This document shows positions 35,984-48,615 of a stretch of 64,000 nucleotides of DNA, piece after piece. How positions within the stretch are numbered: the stretch's first letter is position 1; every line of letters begins with the position of its first letter. The translations under genes were made by a program, and so were the position numbers. The stretch is taken from NCBI GenBank assembly GCA_037951165.1, contig JBBDHG010000037.1, positions 2,807,501 through 2,871,500 of the forward strand, read 5' to 3'. This stretch comes from Lophius americanus (lineage: Eukaryota; Chordata; Actinopteri; Lophiiformes; Lophiidae). The notes below the pieces were generated by a model. It was not told the DNA's origin, made no database searches, and saw only the letters and a program-made list of their open reading frames with translations.

Positions 35984-38900
35984 TGTGTGTGAGTGTGTGA
36001 GAGAGAGAGAGAATAATTAGGTGTGAGGTGTTGGATGCAGCATTTTGCTCATTAAAAGGATTTGGCTGTGGTCCAGCTATGTGCAGTTCATCAACTGTCC
36101 TTCATGTCTCTCAGCTCCTTCCTCTTATCATCTGTCCTCTCCTCCCTTATCTCTTCTTTTCTCCTCTCCTCCCTATCTGCACTCTTTCCTTCTGTCCCAG
36201 CATTACTGCAACAAAGTGCTGCTTTGCATTGGTGGTGCTGGTTGTGATAAAAAAAAAAGGGGGGGGAATGAAGAGGGCAGGGGGCCTCACTCATCGTTTG
36301 GGAGTTATTTGGGCCAATGGGCCTCATCTGATCCGAGTCTATCAAGATCAGTAATTAACACATTTTCACACATTTTTGTGAATAAGCATATATGCAAGTA
36401 TAAAGTTAGAAAGACAAGCATGATTTATGTAAAGTAGAATCATCAGAATACAGCTGTTGGGAAATACATGTGTTTTTTCATATTCGGCTAAATAAGTGCT
36501 TCTGTAGGTACACCCTTTAATTCTTCTGTTAGGGTTGTCTGCAAAGAATGGAAAAGAAAATAGAATGAGCGTAGAAGAAGGGAAGGCAGGTGGAATAAAG
36601 AGGATAAGGTGAGGGACCAAATACAGATTGATTGCAAAGTAAAGCTCAGGGAACTTTAGATGGAGAGAAAAAACGATCAAGAAAGAGAACAAAATCATGT
36701 GAAAAACAGAATATAATATGGAGGGTTTGATCGTGATGGAGGAACAGCTGAGAGTCAAAGATGTAAATCGTTTAGAGTATTTTTGTGCGAAGGAGAGGAG
36801 AACGAGAGCGATGGAAATAACAACCATTAGAGCACGCACGGAGTGTGTGATGGGACCAAGAAATTGTCAGGAATCATACTAAAACCAGACGCTGTCACTA
36901 GCGTCTCCCCTTAGTTCTGATCATGCAGCGACAGCAGCTCTTTGAAAAGTATTCTACCCCCTCCATTGCCTTCAAACAGCTGCTGGAGTTGCATAATACT
37001 GAGAAAACTGTTGAGAAAAAAGTGAGATCCAAGACAGAGGAGACGGATAAAGGAACCAGGAGAGAAGAATTTTGGTCCTCTGTGTCCTCTGTAGGATACA
37101 CAATACAAAAGAGGCACACTTTCACATGATTCCCTTCAGCATTGATGAGTGGGAAAGCATAAACACATTTTTGTTTTGCTGATTTTACACTTATCGCTAT
37201 AATGAGGTCATATTAGTGATGATAAAGCCCCGCTTAAGAAGAACAACCACATGACCTCAACCGAGTTGTGCTGCATTAGGAAGGAACAGAACAGGCCTTT
37301 TTTTTTTTGTGTGAGCAGCTTGGGAGAAATGAGCGAAGGCTGTGAATGTATGTGCGTGTTAAGTGTTTTGGTTCACGTCTGAATATGTGTGTTTGTGAGA
37401 GCGGGTGACATGTTTTCTGTTTTTTGTTGGTCGACGTGGGTTGGAAGAGAAAAGGCTCCCTGGGGAAAGCAATAAAGGACAGAATATCATTACCAGTCAT
37501 AGAAGGGCAGACATAAACATGCACTCTCGTGCACACACACACACACACTTATCTGTATTCTAAAATGATTAATTGACGCAGTCCTGGATAAGTTCAAGAT
37601 AAACTGCCTTTCAAGGTGAAGCGCATCTATCCATCCATTAGGCGGGTATACGGTGTGTGCAGGAAAATGTCTTCATCATATCCATGCCCAATCATCCTTC
37701 TTTGAACTTTGACCTATCATCTCGTAAGCAAATTTAAAGCACAATATTGCTAAATATGTACTTATCAACACAAATGATTTTGCAGGAGGATTCTTGGATA
37801 TAGAAAAATCGCAGAATTCCCTCTTAAATCCCCACTGAGTACATTAACCCTACGCCACATTCAGTGTTGTTGCTAGGTTGCATGTGCATGTCCGCTCACA
37901 TGTATGTGTGTCGCTGCATGCATGTGTGTACGTTTTGCTCTACTGCTTCCTTGCACTGAGTTGTCTGCCTGTGAATGAGCTTCCATAGCAACCAGTGCCA
38001 CATAGCCAGCCGGCCAGCCAGCCAGCCAGTGAAGTGAATAAATGCTGCTTTACTTGCGCAATCTTAAAGTGGGCATAGCCCCCATGCCAAATCTGGGTCT
38101 GGGGGCATGCTTGCATGCTGACAGGCACAGACAAGGGGGTGTTGCTGTGGAGTTAGGACGAGGGGTGGTGGTTTGGGTTTGTGGAGTGGGCGTGTCACAT
38201 TATGCATTGGTATGTGGATTGCAAACATTCATATAAATATAAGCATTCATATAAATATATAATTTTTTTAAATATATATTTAATTTATTTTTTTCCTTTC
38301 TTTTCCTTAAATGTCTTTTGACTGCTGAAATGTTTGTGTTGTAATAAAAGCTCAAATAAAATAGAGATAATGGGTCTGCGCCACCTGTTTGACAGTCCTT
38401 CAGTTTGTTTTGCCGCTGTTTCTACCTACATTGCTATTTTTGGCAGTATGTCTTTCACTTCTGTTTGCCTCTCTTATCTTCTTTCTCTCTCTTCTGTTTG
38501 CTTTTTTTTCCTCTCTTCTCTCTCCATGTCTCTCAGAGAAAGGTTGCAGCATTGCGGAGGGGAATGTAGTGCGGGGGCAGAGGAGATACTTTTTATCAGT
38601 GTTTTTGAAGCTGGCCCATCACCTTGGATACTCACAAATATGCACCCACACACAAGCACACAAACAGCTCAGATGTCACACGTCATGTACAACACACGTT
38701 AAATGTCAATGTCAAACCTTGGCAGAAAACTGGAAGAAACATGTTGAGCTGTACTAAATCAGGTGATCTCTTTCCAGAAAACACTAGTTGACAAGACTAT
38801 AAACAATCATAGAACAGACGCCAGAGTCCGACTTTGTGTTGGTTTTGATCTAGACGTACAAATATCCCATGGAGTGCCGGTGAATCACACAGACTGGAAG

Positions 38901-41637
38901 GCGATCAGGCGCATTCAATGGGAGCGAGGCTAATTGTTAATGTCCCCATCCAGCGACAACGTTAGGGATATGCAAATGGCCTCTCTCTCAGATGTCTATC
39001 AACTGACCAAGCCATATGTGAGGTAGCCAGGATGAGAGTACACACACTCGCGCACAAACATATGTACACAAAAAAACTCAAAGTGACCTGAGGCTGAGAT
39101 GAGGGATAAATAAGCCTGAGCCAAATTTAAAATTAAATTATAATTTGTTATCATCGATTATCTCACTTGTTAGGATGTATTTCCGCCAGAGTGAGCAAAC
39201 ATAATGAATGAAAGGGAATGGAGCTGTCAGGCTATTCTGTGCTGTAATATCGCTTTATTATACCTATCATCTCTTTTGTGCAAATAAAACCATGTGTACT
39301 GAGGCTTTATACAAAGAAGCGAAGGAAAGTGAAAGACAGGGGGAAAGAGTGGAGGCAATAGTATAGTTGCCAGGGCGACACACACATACACACATATGCA
39401 CAAACACAAACAGGAAATAATGCGAAAATCTCAGCTGGGCTGCGGGGAAGCCGTCTATAAAGTCATAACAAAGTGTACAAGTGTTTATGAAAAAGAGTTT
39501 GCTAATGGTCTCATGGTTTGACTGCATTCTTGTGCATGAAGCAAAATCAAGATCAAGTTTAAACTCATTCAACCACGTCTCACTCATAGGAGCCTGAATT
39601 TACTTGCATATACATTCTTGTGCCACCAGATGCGTTCTCATCACTGCACACACACAGACATAGACACACATACCCAAACACACTCATGCATAAACAACGA
39701 CTCTCACCTGCACCCATAGGCTACATAGCAATGCATACTAAAAAGACCAAGATAGAAGAGGGGTGAGGAGGCAAAAGAGATTGATGAGACAAGGGAGGGT
39801 TGGACTGAAAGATGGATGGATGGCAGAGGTGGGAGGCCAGTGACAGGGGTTTCTACGGCCGGAGAGATCTGTAATGAGATCTCGGTGAGTCAGACAGGAT
39901 GCTACAGACTTATTCTGGTTGCTCAAAACACAGCAAGCCAGCAATGCAGCTGGCTAACGTCAAGATATGTGTCAATGTTATTAGCATGAAATGCCATCAA
40001 ACACACACATCGATCTTTCCAGAAAAAACAACAAGCCTTGTCATCTGGGTGGTGGAATTAGCTATGGATGGCAACGTTTCAAAGCTACCTAAGCAGTTTT
40101 CCCTCCCACCATTAAATTAGAATAGGCTGACTTAGTGTTACTTTTAGCCTTTTAGCTTTTTCCAGCGAATGAGTCAGAAGTTTTGCTGGAAGAAGTGACA
40201 AGAGAAAATCTAAACATCAGAGAAGTCAACAGGCCCCGGGCGATTTCCGTGGCCTCATTTATTTATTTGCTCGGACACCCACCAACAGGCGCACACAAAC
40301 AAACAAAAACACACATAATAATAAAACATAGTGAGGTTAGACACAAGCCGAAGCACAAGTGAGAAAATAATAAACCGTATTTATGTAGAAATATCATGTA
40401 TTGCCTGTGTATGTTGACAATTAAGCCATCTTAATCTTTGATGAGATTTTTTTGTTCTGTTTTAAATTATTTTAAGTGATTTATTATTTAAACTTCTCCA
40501 AATATATGTTCAGCCCAAAAACGTGCCTATCAAGAACCTTTGACATAAGATTATTCCCTCTTGGAACGTTTCCCTAAATAATTAATTGAAAGGCTTCCCT
40601 ATAATCATTGTTATGTGTATAAAAGTGTAATAACAGCATCATCTAGTCATAGTAGGATAAATTATTGGGTATTTATTGTAGCTCATTAGAGAATACGTGA
40701 GGGCTGACTGGCATTACCATATCATTGCAAGTAATAAATACATTTGTTTTAAAAATCAAATACAAAAGTGTGATACAAATACAAAAGAGATGTGGGAAAG
40801 TATAGCTCAGAGATTTTATTCCAAATCAGAATGATAAATCAGACAGAGGTCAGAATCCTAACTCAGTCCATCCTGATAGACATTTGCCAGTTCAACAGGC
40901 ACTCCAGCAGGCATCCAAAAAGAAAACAAATATGAATTTAAATAATCTCAGAGGAAGTCCTACACTGAGGATACACAGGGAAAGTGGAACATGTCCTGCA
41001 AGGATCGATGCCAAACTGGCACAGAAGACTGAAACAGACACACATACCAAAAGAGCCAGGAGACAACGGGATTCAGGTGAACTAATCAGAGTAACAAGAC
41101 ACAGGTGAAACAGCTAGACTATCTGACAATAAGGAAAGAAGCGATAATAGATGTGGGAGGACAGTGGGATTGTGAAAAACACAGAACAGAGAGTGGGCCG
41201 AAGAACAGAGCAAAATCAATGAAAATGTGAAAGGCAAAACAGGGACAGGAAGTGTAGAGGAAGACAAGATATGGAAATAAAACATCAAGAGGAAATTGAA
41301 AATTAACTGAACGCAAAACGAAGAAAACACAAGGCAATGAACTGAAAAATAAACCAAGGCAAATCAAACAGAAACAAAAACTCCTTATTAAAAGTGGCTC
41401 TGGATTACTCATGGAAACATTTAATGACTTTTTAATACCTTCAAACATGTTATTTCATCTCTTGGATGATATTACAAAGCGATTGTGTCATGCTAGTGTA
41501 GCAACCTGTTCTAAAGTACGAAAACATCCAGTTAATCTGGGGAGGGGATGGGTCCACACACTCTCACCGAAGCGTTCAAAGCATCCCTCACTCATGGTCC
41601 TATTCCTCTGCATTTGTATGTATGCCACCAAAGTATC
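33020..41637. other. Intergenic or intronic, microsatellite-rich, no gene seen
   Basis: Contains purine-rich stretches (33150-33520, 36540-36820), the compound GT/GCGT tract and a short direct repeat (CATTCATATAAATATA twice, about 38228-38262). The longest frame, 36366-36839 on the minus strand (157 codons), is a hydrophobic translation of the complement of purine-rich DNA and is not accepted as a gene. Confidence 0.55.
35851..36012. repeat. Compound (GT)n-(GCGT)n-(GA)n microsatellite
   Basis: GT tract to about 35930, then a perfect GCGT tract of about 54 bp (35932-35985), then GTGTGAG and GAGAGA. The alternating purine-pyrimidine run exceeds 130 bp, with CpG in the GCGT part. Confidence 0.97.
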
Positions 41638-41703
41638 AAATAAGATAAGATAAGATTTTTTATTTTACTCCTCTAAAAACGGGAAGGGATTTCACAGTGT
41701 CAG
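41638..41703 (-). mobile_element. Retroelement 3' tail fragment
   Basis: AATAAGATAAGATAAGATTT is followed by TTATTTTACTCC...GGGAAGGGATTTCACAGTGTC, resembling the short tandem tail plus end of a truncated teleost non-LTR element in reverse orientation. No clear target-site duplication is seen. Confidence 0.4.
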
Positions 41704-44700
41704 TATTTTTATTTTTTATTTCAGTATAATGTGAAGGTGGTACCTTCTCATAAAAGAGATAAATCTGTTACCTCCAGATCCATCCCATATGACCCTTGAC
41801 CTCCCCTCACATTTCCTCCCACACTCCTCCTTCCTTCCATTACTTTTATCTCCATCCTGCTCTGCATCTCCACTTCTTCCACTTAACGGCTCCATCTTTT
41901 AATATAGTGTTGTGCTTTGCAGTCCTCTTCCTTCCTCCTTTGAGTTACCCCTTCCCGTCTTTATCTTCCCCCTCCGTCACTCCATCTTTCCCTGCTGCCT
42001 CTGCTACTCATTTTTCTTTCCCCAGCTCCCTTTTCTTTAACCTTTTATGCTATTCCTCTCTTCTTCCGCCTTCGTCTCCACTGTCTTCCTCCCGCGGTGT
42101 ACACAGACATCTCCCTCGCCGTGAGCCACAGCTCTCTCTTTCAGTCTCTCCATCATTCTCCTGCCTCTCTCACAACATCCTATAACACACCTCCTTCCTC
42201 CCTCCCTCTCTCCTCTTTGTCTTCTCCCTTCCTTCCCTTTCCCTTTCCTCCTTTTTTTCCATCTTCAGCCCACATCTGCTAATCTAACACCAATCTTCTC
42301 CCTTTTCAGTATTCTGCCCTCATCCCCATTACACCTCATTACTGGGTGTGCACTTTTTTTTATCACTCTCTCCTTCGCCGTCCCTCTATCTCATTTTTAG
42401 GATGACGCATGATTGCATATTTCTGTCTCCTTCAGCAGTCACATGCTCATGCACACACACACACACATGCACACCTTTCCCCCGTTAATATATTCAGCAT
42501 GAATAATGTCATCGTCAAGGTTAACAGCTGAGGCGCTAATGTTGAGAGGATTCGGGGGGTACAGGGAGGAAGAACTGACTTATGGGGCACTCGGGGCAGT
42601 AGCTGGCGTATTCATTCGCTGAAAAGCCAGATACATTCAAGTTATTTGGACTGGCAAATGATGTCATCTGATGACCTTTCAAATACCATAAAAATGGACG
42701 GATAATTGATCTTTTAATCAAAAGGTAATTACGGTTATGATATTTGCTACTAAAGCCAATCAAGTGAAGAGTTTCATGCTGTTTTAGGCCAAACCCTCCA
42801 TCTTTGTCCACTGGTTTATGTTCATTAATGTGAGGAGTTGCCATCCTTCCATAGATAATTCATTGACATGCATGGCGGCAGTGATGGTGGGTTTGTGCTT
42901 GTTCTTCTAGTGTGTATGTTCACCCTGGTGGGAACAGATTTAATAGGCATGACAAGAAAATAACGCACACACAAACACAGCAACCTCAAAGCCTCCTCAT
43001 CTATAGTGATGGCGAGACGCATATCTCCCTCACCCCCTCTATATTTTTATCATCTTTCCACCCCCGTTTGTCTCTCTCCCTATCTCTGAGTCTGTCTCTC
43101 ACTCTTTTGGTCCGTCTGTCCTTGGGTGTCTGCAGCCAGCTGTGTCTTCGGGCCATTAGTGCCTCCCACCCCTTCCCCTCCATCCATTTTCCCCATCAGC
43201 GATTCCCCCTGCAGACTTTACCCCCTCCCCCCATCTTACTCCTCCCTCTTCCTCCTCCTCCTCCCGTCATACTCCTGTGTCCATGTGACCACTGGGGTTC
43301 TATTGTCACAACGACTGCCGAGAACCGTCTCATCTTCCAGCCGGCATACCGTTACGCTACTGCAAGAAAATCAAACAGTTGCATGCAGGCATGTTAGAGA
43401 GACGCCCAAACACACAAGTCGGAAACAAGCGCCAACTAACATACAGTTGATTGTCACACAGCACAAACACAACATTATTTCAATATTCAGACACCCTCTC
43501 ACACCCATGCATGACCAAATCTACCCAGTCAGCATCCTCCCCTTTCTGTTTATGTAAACATCTTGTGCTGGTGCTAGCCTCTTGTGGCGGCCTTCCGTTA
43601 TGAAAAGTTATTGCACTGCATAATGTAATGCCATTTACTTCCATAAACACCTACACTAACTCACTCATCATAATAAAACCGTGATTGATCCACTTTCCCT
43701 GTGGCATGCTGATGCTCAGACAGCCTTTGGCCTTGGAGGAGATGGGTAGGTGCTGCTTTCGAGAAAGTGGACCACGGATAACAAGTCCTAGCTGTTTCTG
43801 CACTGAAAAAAAGAGGGACAAAGTGTCCAGAAAAAAAATTCTACTTTCTTTATGCTCTTTCTATGTGTGTCTGCAACCTCTCCAGTTTCGTTTACATCCC
43901 ATGGGGAACCCCTGCTCCACATAGTGACGAATTCAACCAATGATTTATCTTTTTTTTTGTTTGATTTGGATAATTTGGAAAAATTTAGTTTGGTAAATCC
44001 ATCAGCAATTCACTTTCAGGTTAAAGTATTCGATAAAATCAAATTTCTTTATGGTACTTTATGGGATGTTTGACCTCTAGAGGCACCGTTAACCCTTGAA
44101 TGTCCCCACTAATAAAAAAAAACTAAAAACAATTATTTGCTTGCATATTTTAATTTCTTTGGGGCATTTGTTAATTTAACATCTTACACACTCTAAATTT
44201 ACCATAAAATGGAAAACCATTTGGTCAAGAATGTTTTTAAACAGTGAAAGAAAATCTGACCTTTGATCTGCGATATCCCTTCCCTCTGGGCTCCATCCTT
44301 TGTCCCTCACTTTTTGCCAATAAAAGCTGCGACTGGGTCGTATTAAAAGCACGTTCAGTCAAGTGGCACGCATTATTCCACTCACTCAAAAGAAAAAAAA
44401 ACTGTTGATCAGGACATTAAAGTGGTCTCTTTTTCTCAACTGACCATGAAAGAGGAGACATCCTTATGTCTGTCTGACCATCTGTCAGCCTGCCAGAACG
44501 AGTCATTTTTTGTCCAAAGAACATTTCGATATTTATGTACTATTTAAATCATACATATTCACCAAACCTTTGCAACTAAATTAACCGTCATAACAGCTTT
44601 GACTTTTAACATTTTGATTAAAAAAATATTTATTGCATCCTTTCCAGGCTACTCTGAGGCATTGTCATCTTCTTCGTAGCATATATCCAAAACAACTCAA

Positions 44701-44907
44701 CTCTACGCTAGGCTAACCACAGAAATGGAGAATATTTCATATACTGATGCATTTGTTTTTGTCAGAAGGGATTTGTTGTCTTCAGATTATACTTATTTTG
44801 CCCTGCACACATATATGAGGATTCATTTTTGAGTCTACAGTCCTGCCAATGGGTTTAGATTAATGCTCTAATCAATACTCAGCAATGCATCAAACAAAAT
44901 TCAAAAA

Positions 44908-44931
44908 AAAGATTAGAGTTCTCTAATCTTT
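44908..44931. repeat. Inverted repeat, 11-bp arms and 2-base loop
   Basis: AAAGATTAGAG, TT, CTCTAATCTTT: perfect arms. No neighbouring gene. Confidence 0.9.
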
Positions 44932-47277
44932 GACTTTGACATTTTCATCTCATAGCCTGGAACATCATAGTGTTCAACCTGTTGGAAAAGGCTGTAGTGG
45001 GATAAAAAGAGTCAAACAGTGAAATATTTTCTTGGAAAAGTTTGTTTTTCCCCTCAGTGTCACTTTAAATGTTTTGTCTGTCAGCTATGGATAGTTGAAT
45101 GTATCGGTTAATATGTGTGTATTATGGTGATGTACATGTTCCAGAGGCATTAGACTAAATGTTCCACAGCAAAATTATGTCTGTTGTTGCCAGGCTCTCA
45201 CACACAAAATCCATTTTAGGCCCCATGTAGCTACTGAAGGACAGTAAAAAAAAAAAAGGGTGCACTCACACGTATACACCGTCCTGTACACAAAACAATA
45301 ACCCATTGCATCATCTGCCTCGCTTTTTCCTGTCAGCTAGTCTCTCAACCTCTCACCCAGTCTTCTCCTCTTTTGATCCTTCCTTCCATCCATCTATCAA
45401 TCCAATCCCCCATCCACTGTCACTGTATTGATTATATTTCATTTCCAGTTGTAATTCAACTACACTGCTGCACTTGAACATGTAAATGAGTCCATGGGGG
45501 TTGCCGGTCCTGCTGTTGTCATGGAAACCTCTTATCAAAAACAGACACACACAGACTGGATGCTCCCCTGCCCTCCTCTAGGGTGGGGTAGGAGAAGCAA
45601 GGGGAACTTTTTATTTTTGTGTGCTTTGCTCATGTGAAACTGAATCTTTGAGACAGACAGTGGCAAGAGATTTGACTAGGGCTAAAAATGACCTCGCTGC
45701 ATCACTGGAAAGAGAGAGAGAGAGAGAGTGAAAGAGAGGAGTGTTATACGTGTCCACTGTCTGGCCTCCTGCACTTTGAAGATTCTCTCCTTCACCTCAT
45801 CACGTCCCTTAACGCTCTTCCCTGTCTTCTCATCTATCCTCTCTCCCATCTCTCTCTCGCTCTCTCGCTCTCTCTCTCTCAGTCCCTCCCACCTTTAGAC
45901 TGCGTCTGTGGAGCCGTTTAATTACACTGACAGGGGAACAGCACTCTGTGTGGCTTCTGCCGCCATGCATGCACAGAGACTACACCGAGAACAAAACACA
46001 TGCAGAATTTTCTCATTCTTGCATGTGAACACCAATGAATGCCTGGACGCTAACTCATTCTGTCTCTCCCACAACAAACACTGACTGCGTGTCGTTAAAG
46101 CGCTCCTCCCCCTCTGTGTCAAATGTCTGTCCCAGTATGTTTCTTCAAGGACATTTTTAGGTCATAAGGATGTCAAGCCAATCTACGTGTGTATCTGTGT
46201 GTGCGTGTGTGTATTAGTCATTCTACATATAAGTTTTTGCCTGAGTACACTGCAACATGTGAACATGTTAATAGAAGCTTGTTTTAAATCTGCAATTGTT
46301 GCAAAATTAGTATTGGTGCACTAAAATGTTGGTATCACATTATCCAGCTGGGCCCTGCCCACTATAAATACATCGATTGTTAGAGAGATAATAGCTCAAA
46401 TGTTCAAACTCCAGCAGGAAATTGTGTTGTAGAAATAAGATTTCATCACGGATAAGTCCCATTTACACAGGCAGCTCTGGGCAGGATTAGGGCGCCTGCA
46501 TGTCACCTCACCAAACGTCACATAAGTCATAATGGACGGTTGTTGTTGCTCCACCTGTGAGCTTAGTGAAGGTAGCTGCAGTGCCAAATGCACATCTATA
46601 TAAATGGAATAAGCTGGCAATGTGGCAGTACAGGACATGGTGGTTATTTTTGAAAAAGTGTGAAAACCACACCAGGGACATTTAACAAGCAGCTTACTGC
46701 TAAAAGCAGTTCAATCTGAAAAGAAAAATCAGCCGAAAATGTCTGCCAACTGCAGGCTTGTTCATCTCCGAGCAGTCAAGGTGATTAATTGCCATGTACC
46801 ATGGAAGGTAATTGATTATTTATGCCATTTTGTATTTACAAAGCGCTGCTCAATGCATATTTTAGGAATCCCTGCATGGGAAACTGGCAGACCATGGGAC
46901 AAATCTAGAGCGCAAGATGCTTACACCCTGTCCGTGAAACCTTTTGACATGATGGGTACTATAGTTAGGGTTATTATTTACTTTTATCCTTAAAGATACT
47001 GTTATAATAACACTTTACCGGGTACATGATCTGCCAGGGCAGAAGAGAGTATGTAATGCATTAGCTCAGTCGGTTATGGTATGAAGTGCCCCCATGCAAA
47101 GAATGCCTTAGTTTACTATCACATTTTTCAATTTGGGGGATTCCTCTATCTTTTATAATATTCTAAAATTAATTTTGGGGTGTTTATATAATAATGATAA
47201 CTCAGCCCACACTATTATCCCAGACAACAAGGGCATATCCTTGAAAACCCCCAATTGAACTTCTCAAATTAAATGTG

Positions 47278-47400
47278 AAGTTCCCCCTGGTGAATAAAAT
47301 CTGAACTACTAGATGAAATGTATTATTATTATTATTATTATTAAACTACGATATATACAATTGCAACAAATTTGGACTGAGTTAGACCAAAGATGAACCA
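47278..47400 (+). repeat. Interspersed repeat, copy B (pairs with 573-700)
   Basis: Diverged second copy of the repeat at 573-700. It contains an internal (ATT)n expansion at about 47322-47342 that copy A lacks, suggesting the microsatellite grew inside the element after insertion. Confidence 0.55.
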
Positions 47401-48318
47401 AAGAGAAATTATAAAGTCTACAGGGCCTTTAAATGAGGATCTTTAATAATGACAGAATCAAGGCAGTTGATTCTAATCAATGCAAAGCCTCCTCTCTACT
47501 TCCCCCCATACATAAATAATGAATGCATCTCATACAAACAGTGGCATTTATCTGAAGAATATTAAGTTATTTGATGATGTTGTCAGGTTTAAATGTGGTT
47601 GGCTGGCAGCAAGGCCCTGTCCTTCTCATAAACAATGACACTTCAATCGGGGTATGAATCAAGAAGGAAATGTTTCTCTACCCCGCAAAAGATAAATATT
47701 CCCATAGTGGGTTTTTTTAAGCTCGATTTTAGAAGAAAGTGGAAGGACTTGGGGGGTACCTGCGAGTGAGTGCTTGTTCATGTGTGCAAAGGTATGTCTG
47801 TGTATGCATGTGCATACACTGCTAGGCAAATTAGCCTGTCAGTATGCGGCACAGGCCTCTCTCTTGTGGCAGGCAGATGACAGTGCAGTGATTGGGCTGA
47901 TTTCACCAAGGACGTGAGGGGAAATCTGAAGGCTGCCTCAGGGCTCAGGTGCTTATCACCTCCCTAAACTCACACACACACACAAACACACCAATACACA
48001 CACGGATATACGAACAATTTCTACAGTCTACCTTAAACAAACTCAATAGCAGACACACATATGTAACCATAAATACATGCACTACTATACTTTATTACAA
48101 AGTTAGATATCAATACTTCCTTATGTCTGTCTTTACACTTAATTCTGCACATATCACATCTGCACATGTGTGTTTGTGTACATTTGTTCATATGAGACCG
48201 ATTCTTATTTTTAAAGCCCAGGGCAGATGGGAGTTTGTATGAAGGTCTACATGCACTACTAAAGACAGTCAACTAATTACAGCTTAAGTGGCAGTTGGTA
48301 TATCACACAAGCATAAAG

Positions 48319-48346
48319 ACAAACACAAGCGTCTGCTTGTGTTTGT
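48319..48346. repeat. Inverted repeat, 12-bp arms and 4-base loop
   Basis: ACAAACACAAGC, loop GTCT, GCTTGTGTTTGT: perfect arms. Confidence 0.92.
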
Positions 48347-48373
48347 GTTTAAAATTGATTTTGTTGAAGGGCT

Positions 48374-48395
48374 GGTTGTTTATATATAAACAACC
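48374..48395. repeat. Perfect 22-bp palindrome
   Basis: GGTTGTTTATA and its inverse TATAAACAACC, with no spacer. Confidence 0.93.
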
Positions 48396-48550
48396 TTTGA
48401 AACAAACGCTTGCTTATGTTTTTTTCAAAGGCGATCATCCAAGTATGAATTTTTGAATTTGGAATTAAAGATACAACGCTCAGGGAGGGAGGATACCTGC
48501 TAATTCATCTTGCATACATAAGCTCTAAAGCTGCTCAGTAAGGAAGGCAT

Positions 48551-48615
48551 ATAAATTAAATGTATTATTATTATTATTATTAATAATAATAATAATAATA
48601 ATACATTTAATTTAT
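48551..48615. repeat. Perfect 65-bp palindrome built on (ATT)n/(AAT)n
   Basis: I paired every base: two 32-base arms around one central base with no mismatch. Outer parts are ATAAATTAAATG / CATTTAATTTAT, and inner parts are ATT repeats that switch to AAT. It forms a cruciform or hairpin in principle. Confidence 0.93.

Noticed and set aside
36366..36839. 157-codon minus-strand frame, hydrophobic
   Set aside because: It is the complement of purine-rich DNA, so it is full of Phe, Leu, Ser and Ile by composition. There are no family motifs or splice support.
42912..43397. 161-codon + frame rich in Leu, Ser and Pro
   Set aside because: It translates a CT/CCT pyrimidine tract; low complexity with no domain.
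45917..45945. AATTACACTGACAGGGGAAC resembling a Tc1 end
   Set aside because: Only about 15 bases match and no interior or opposite end is present.
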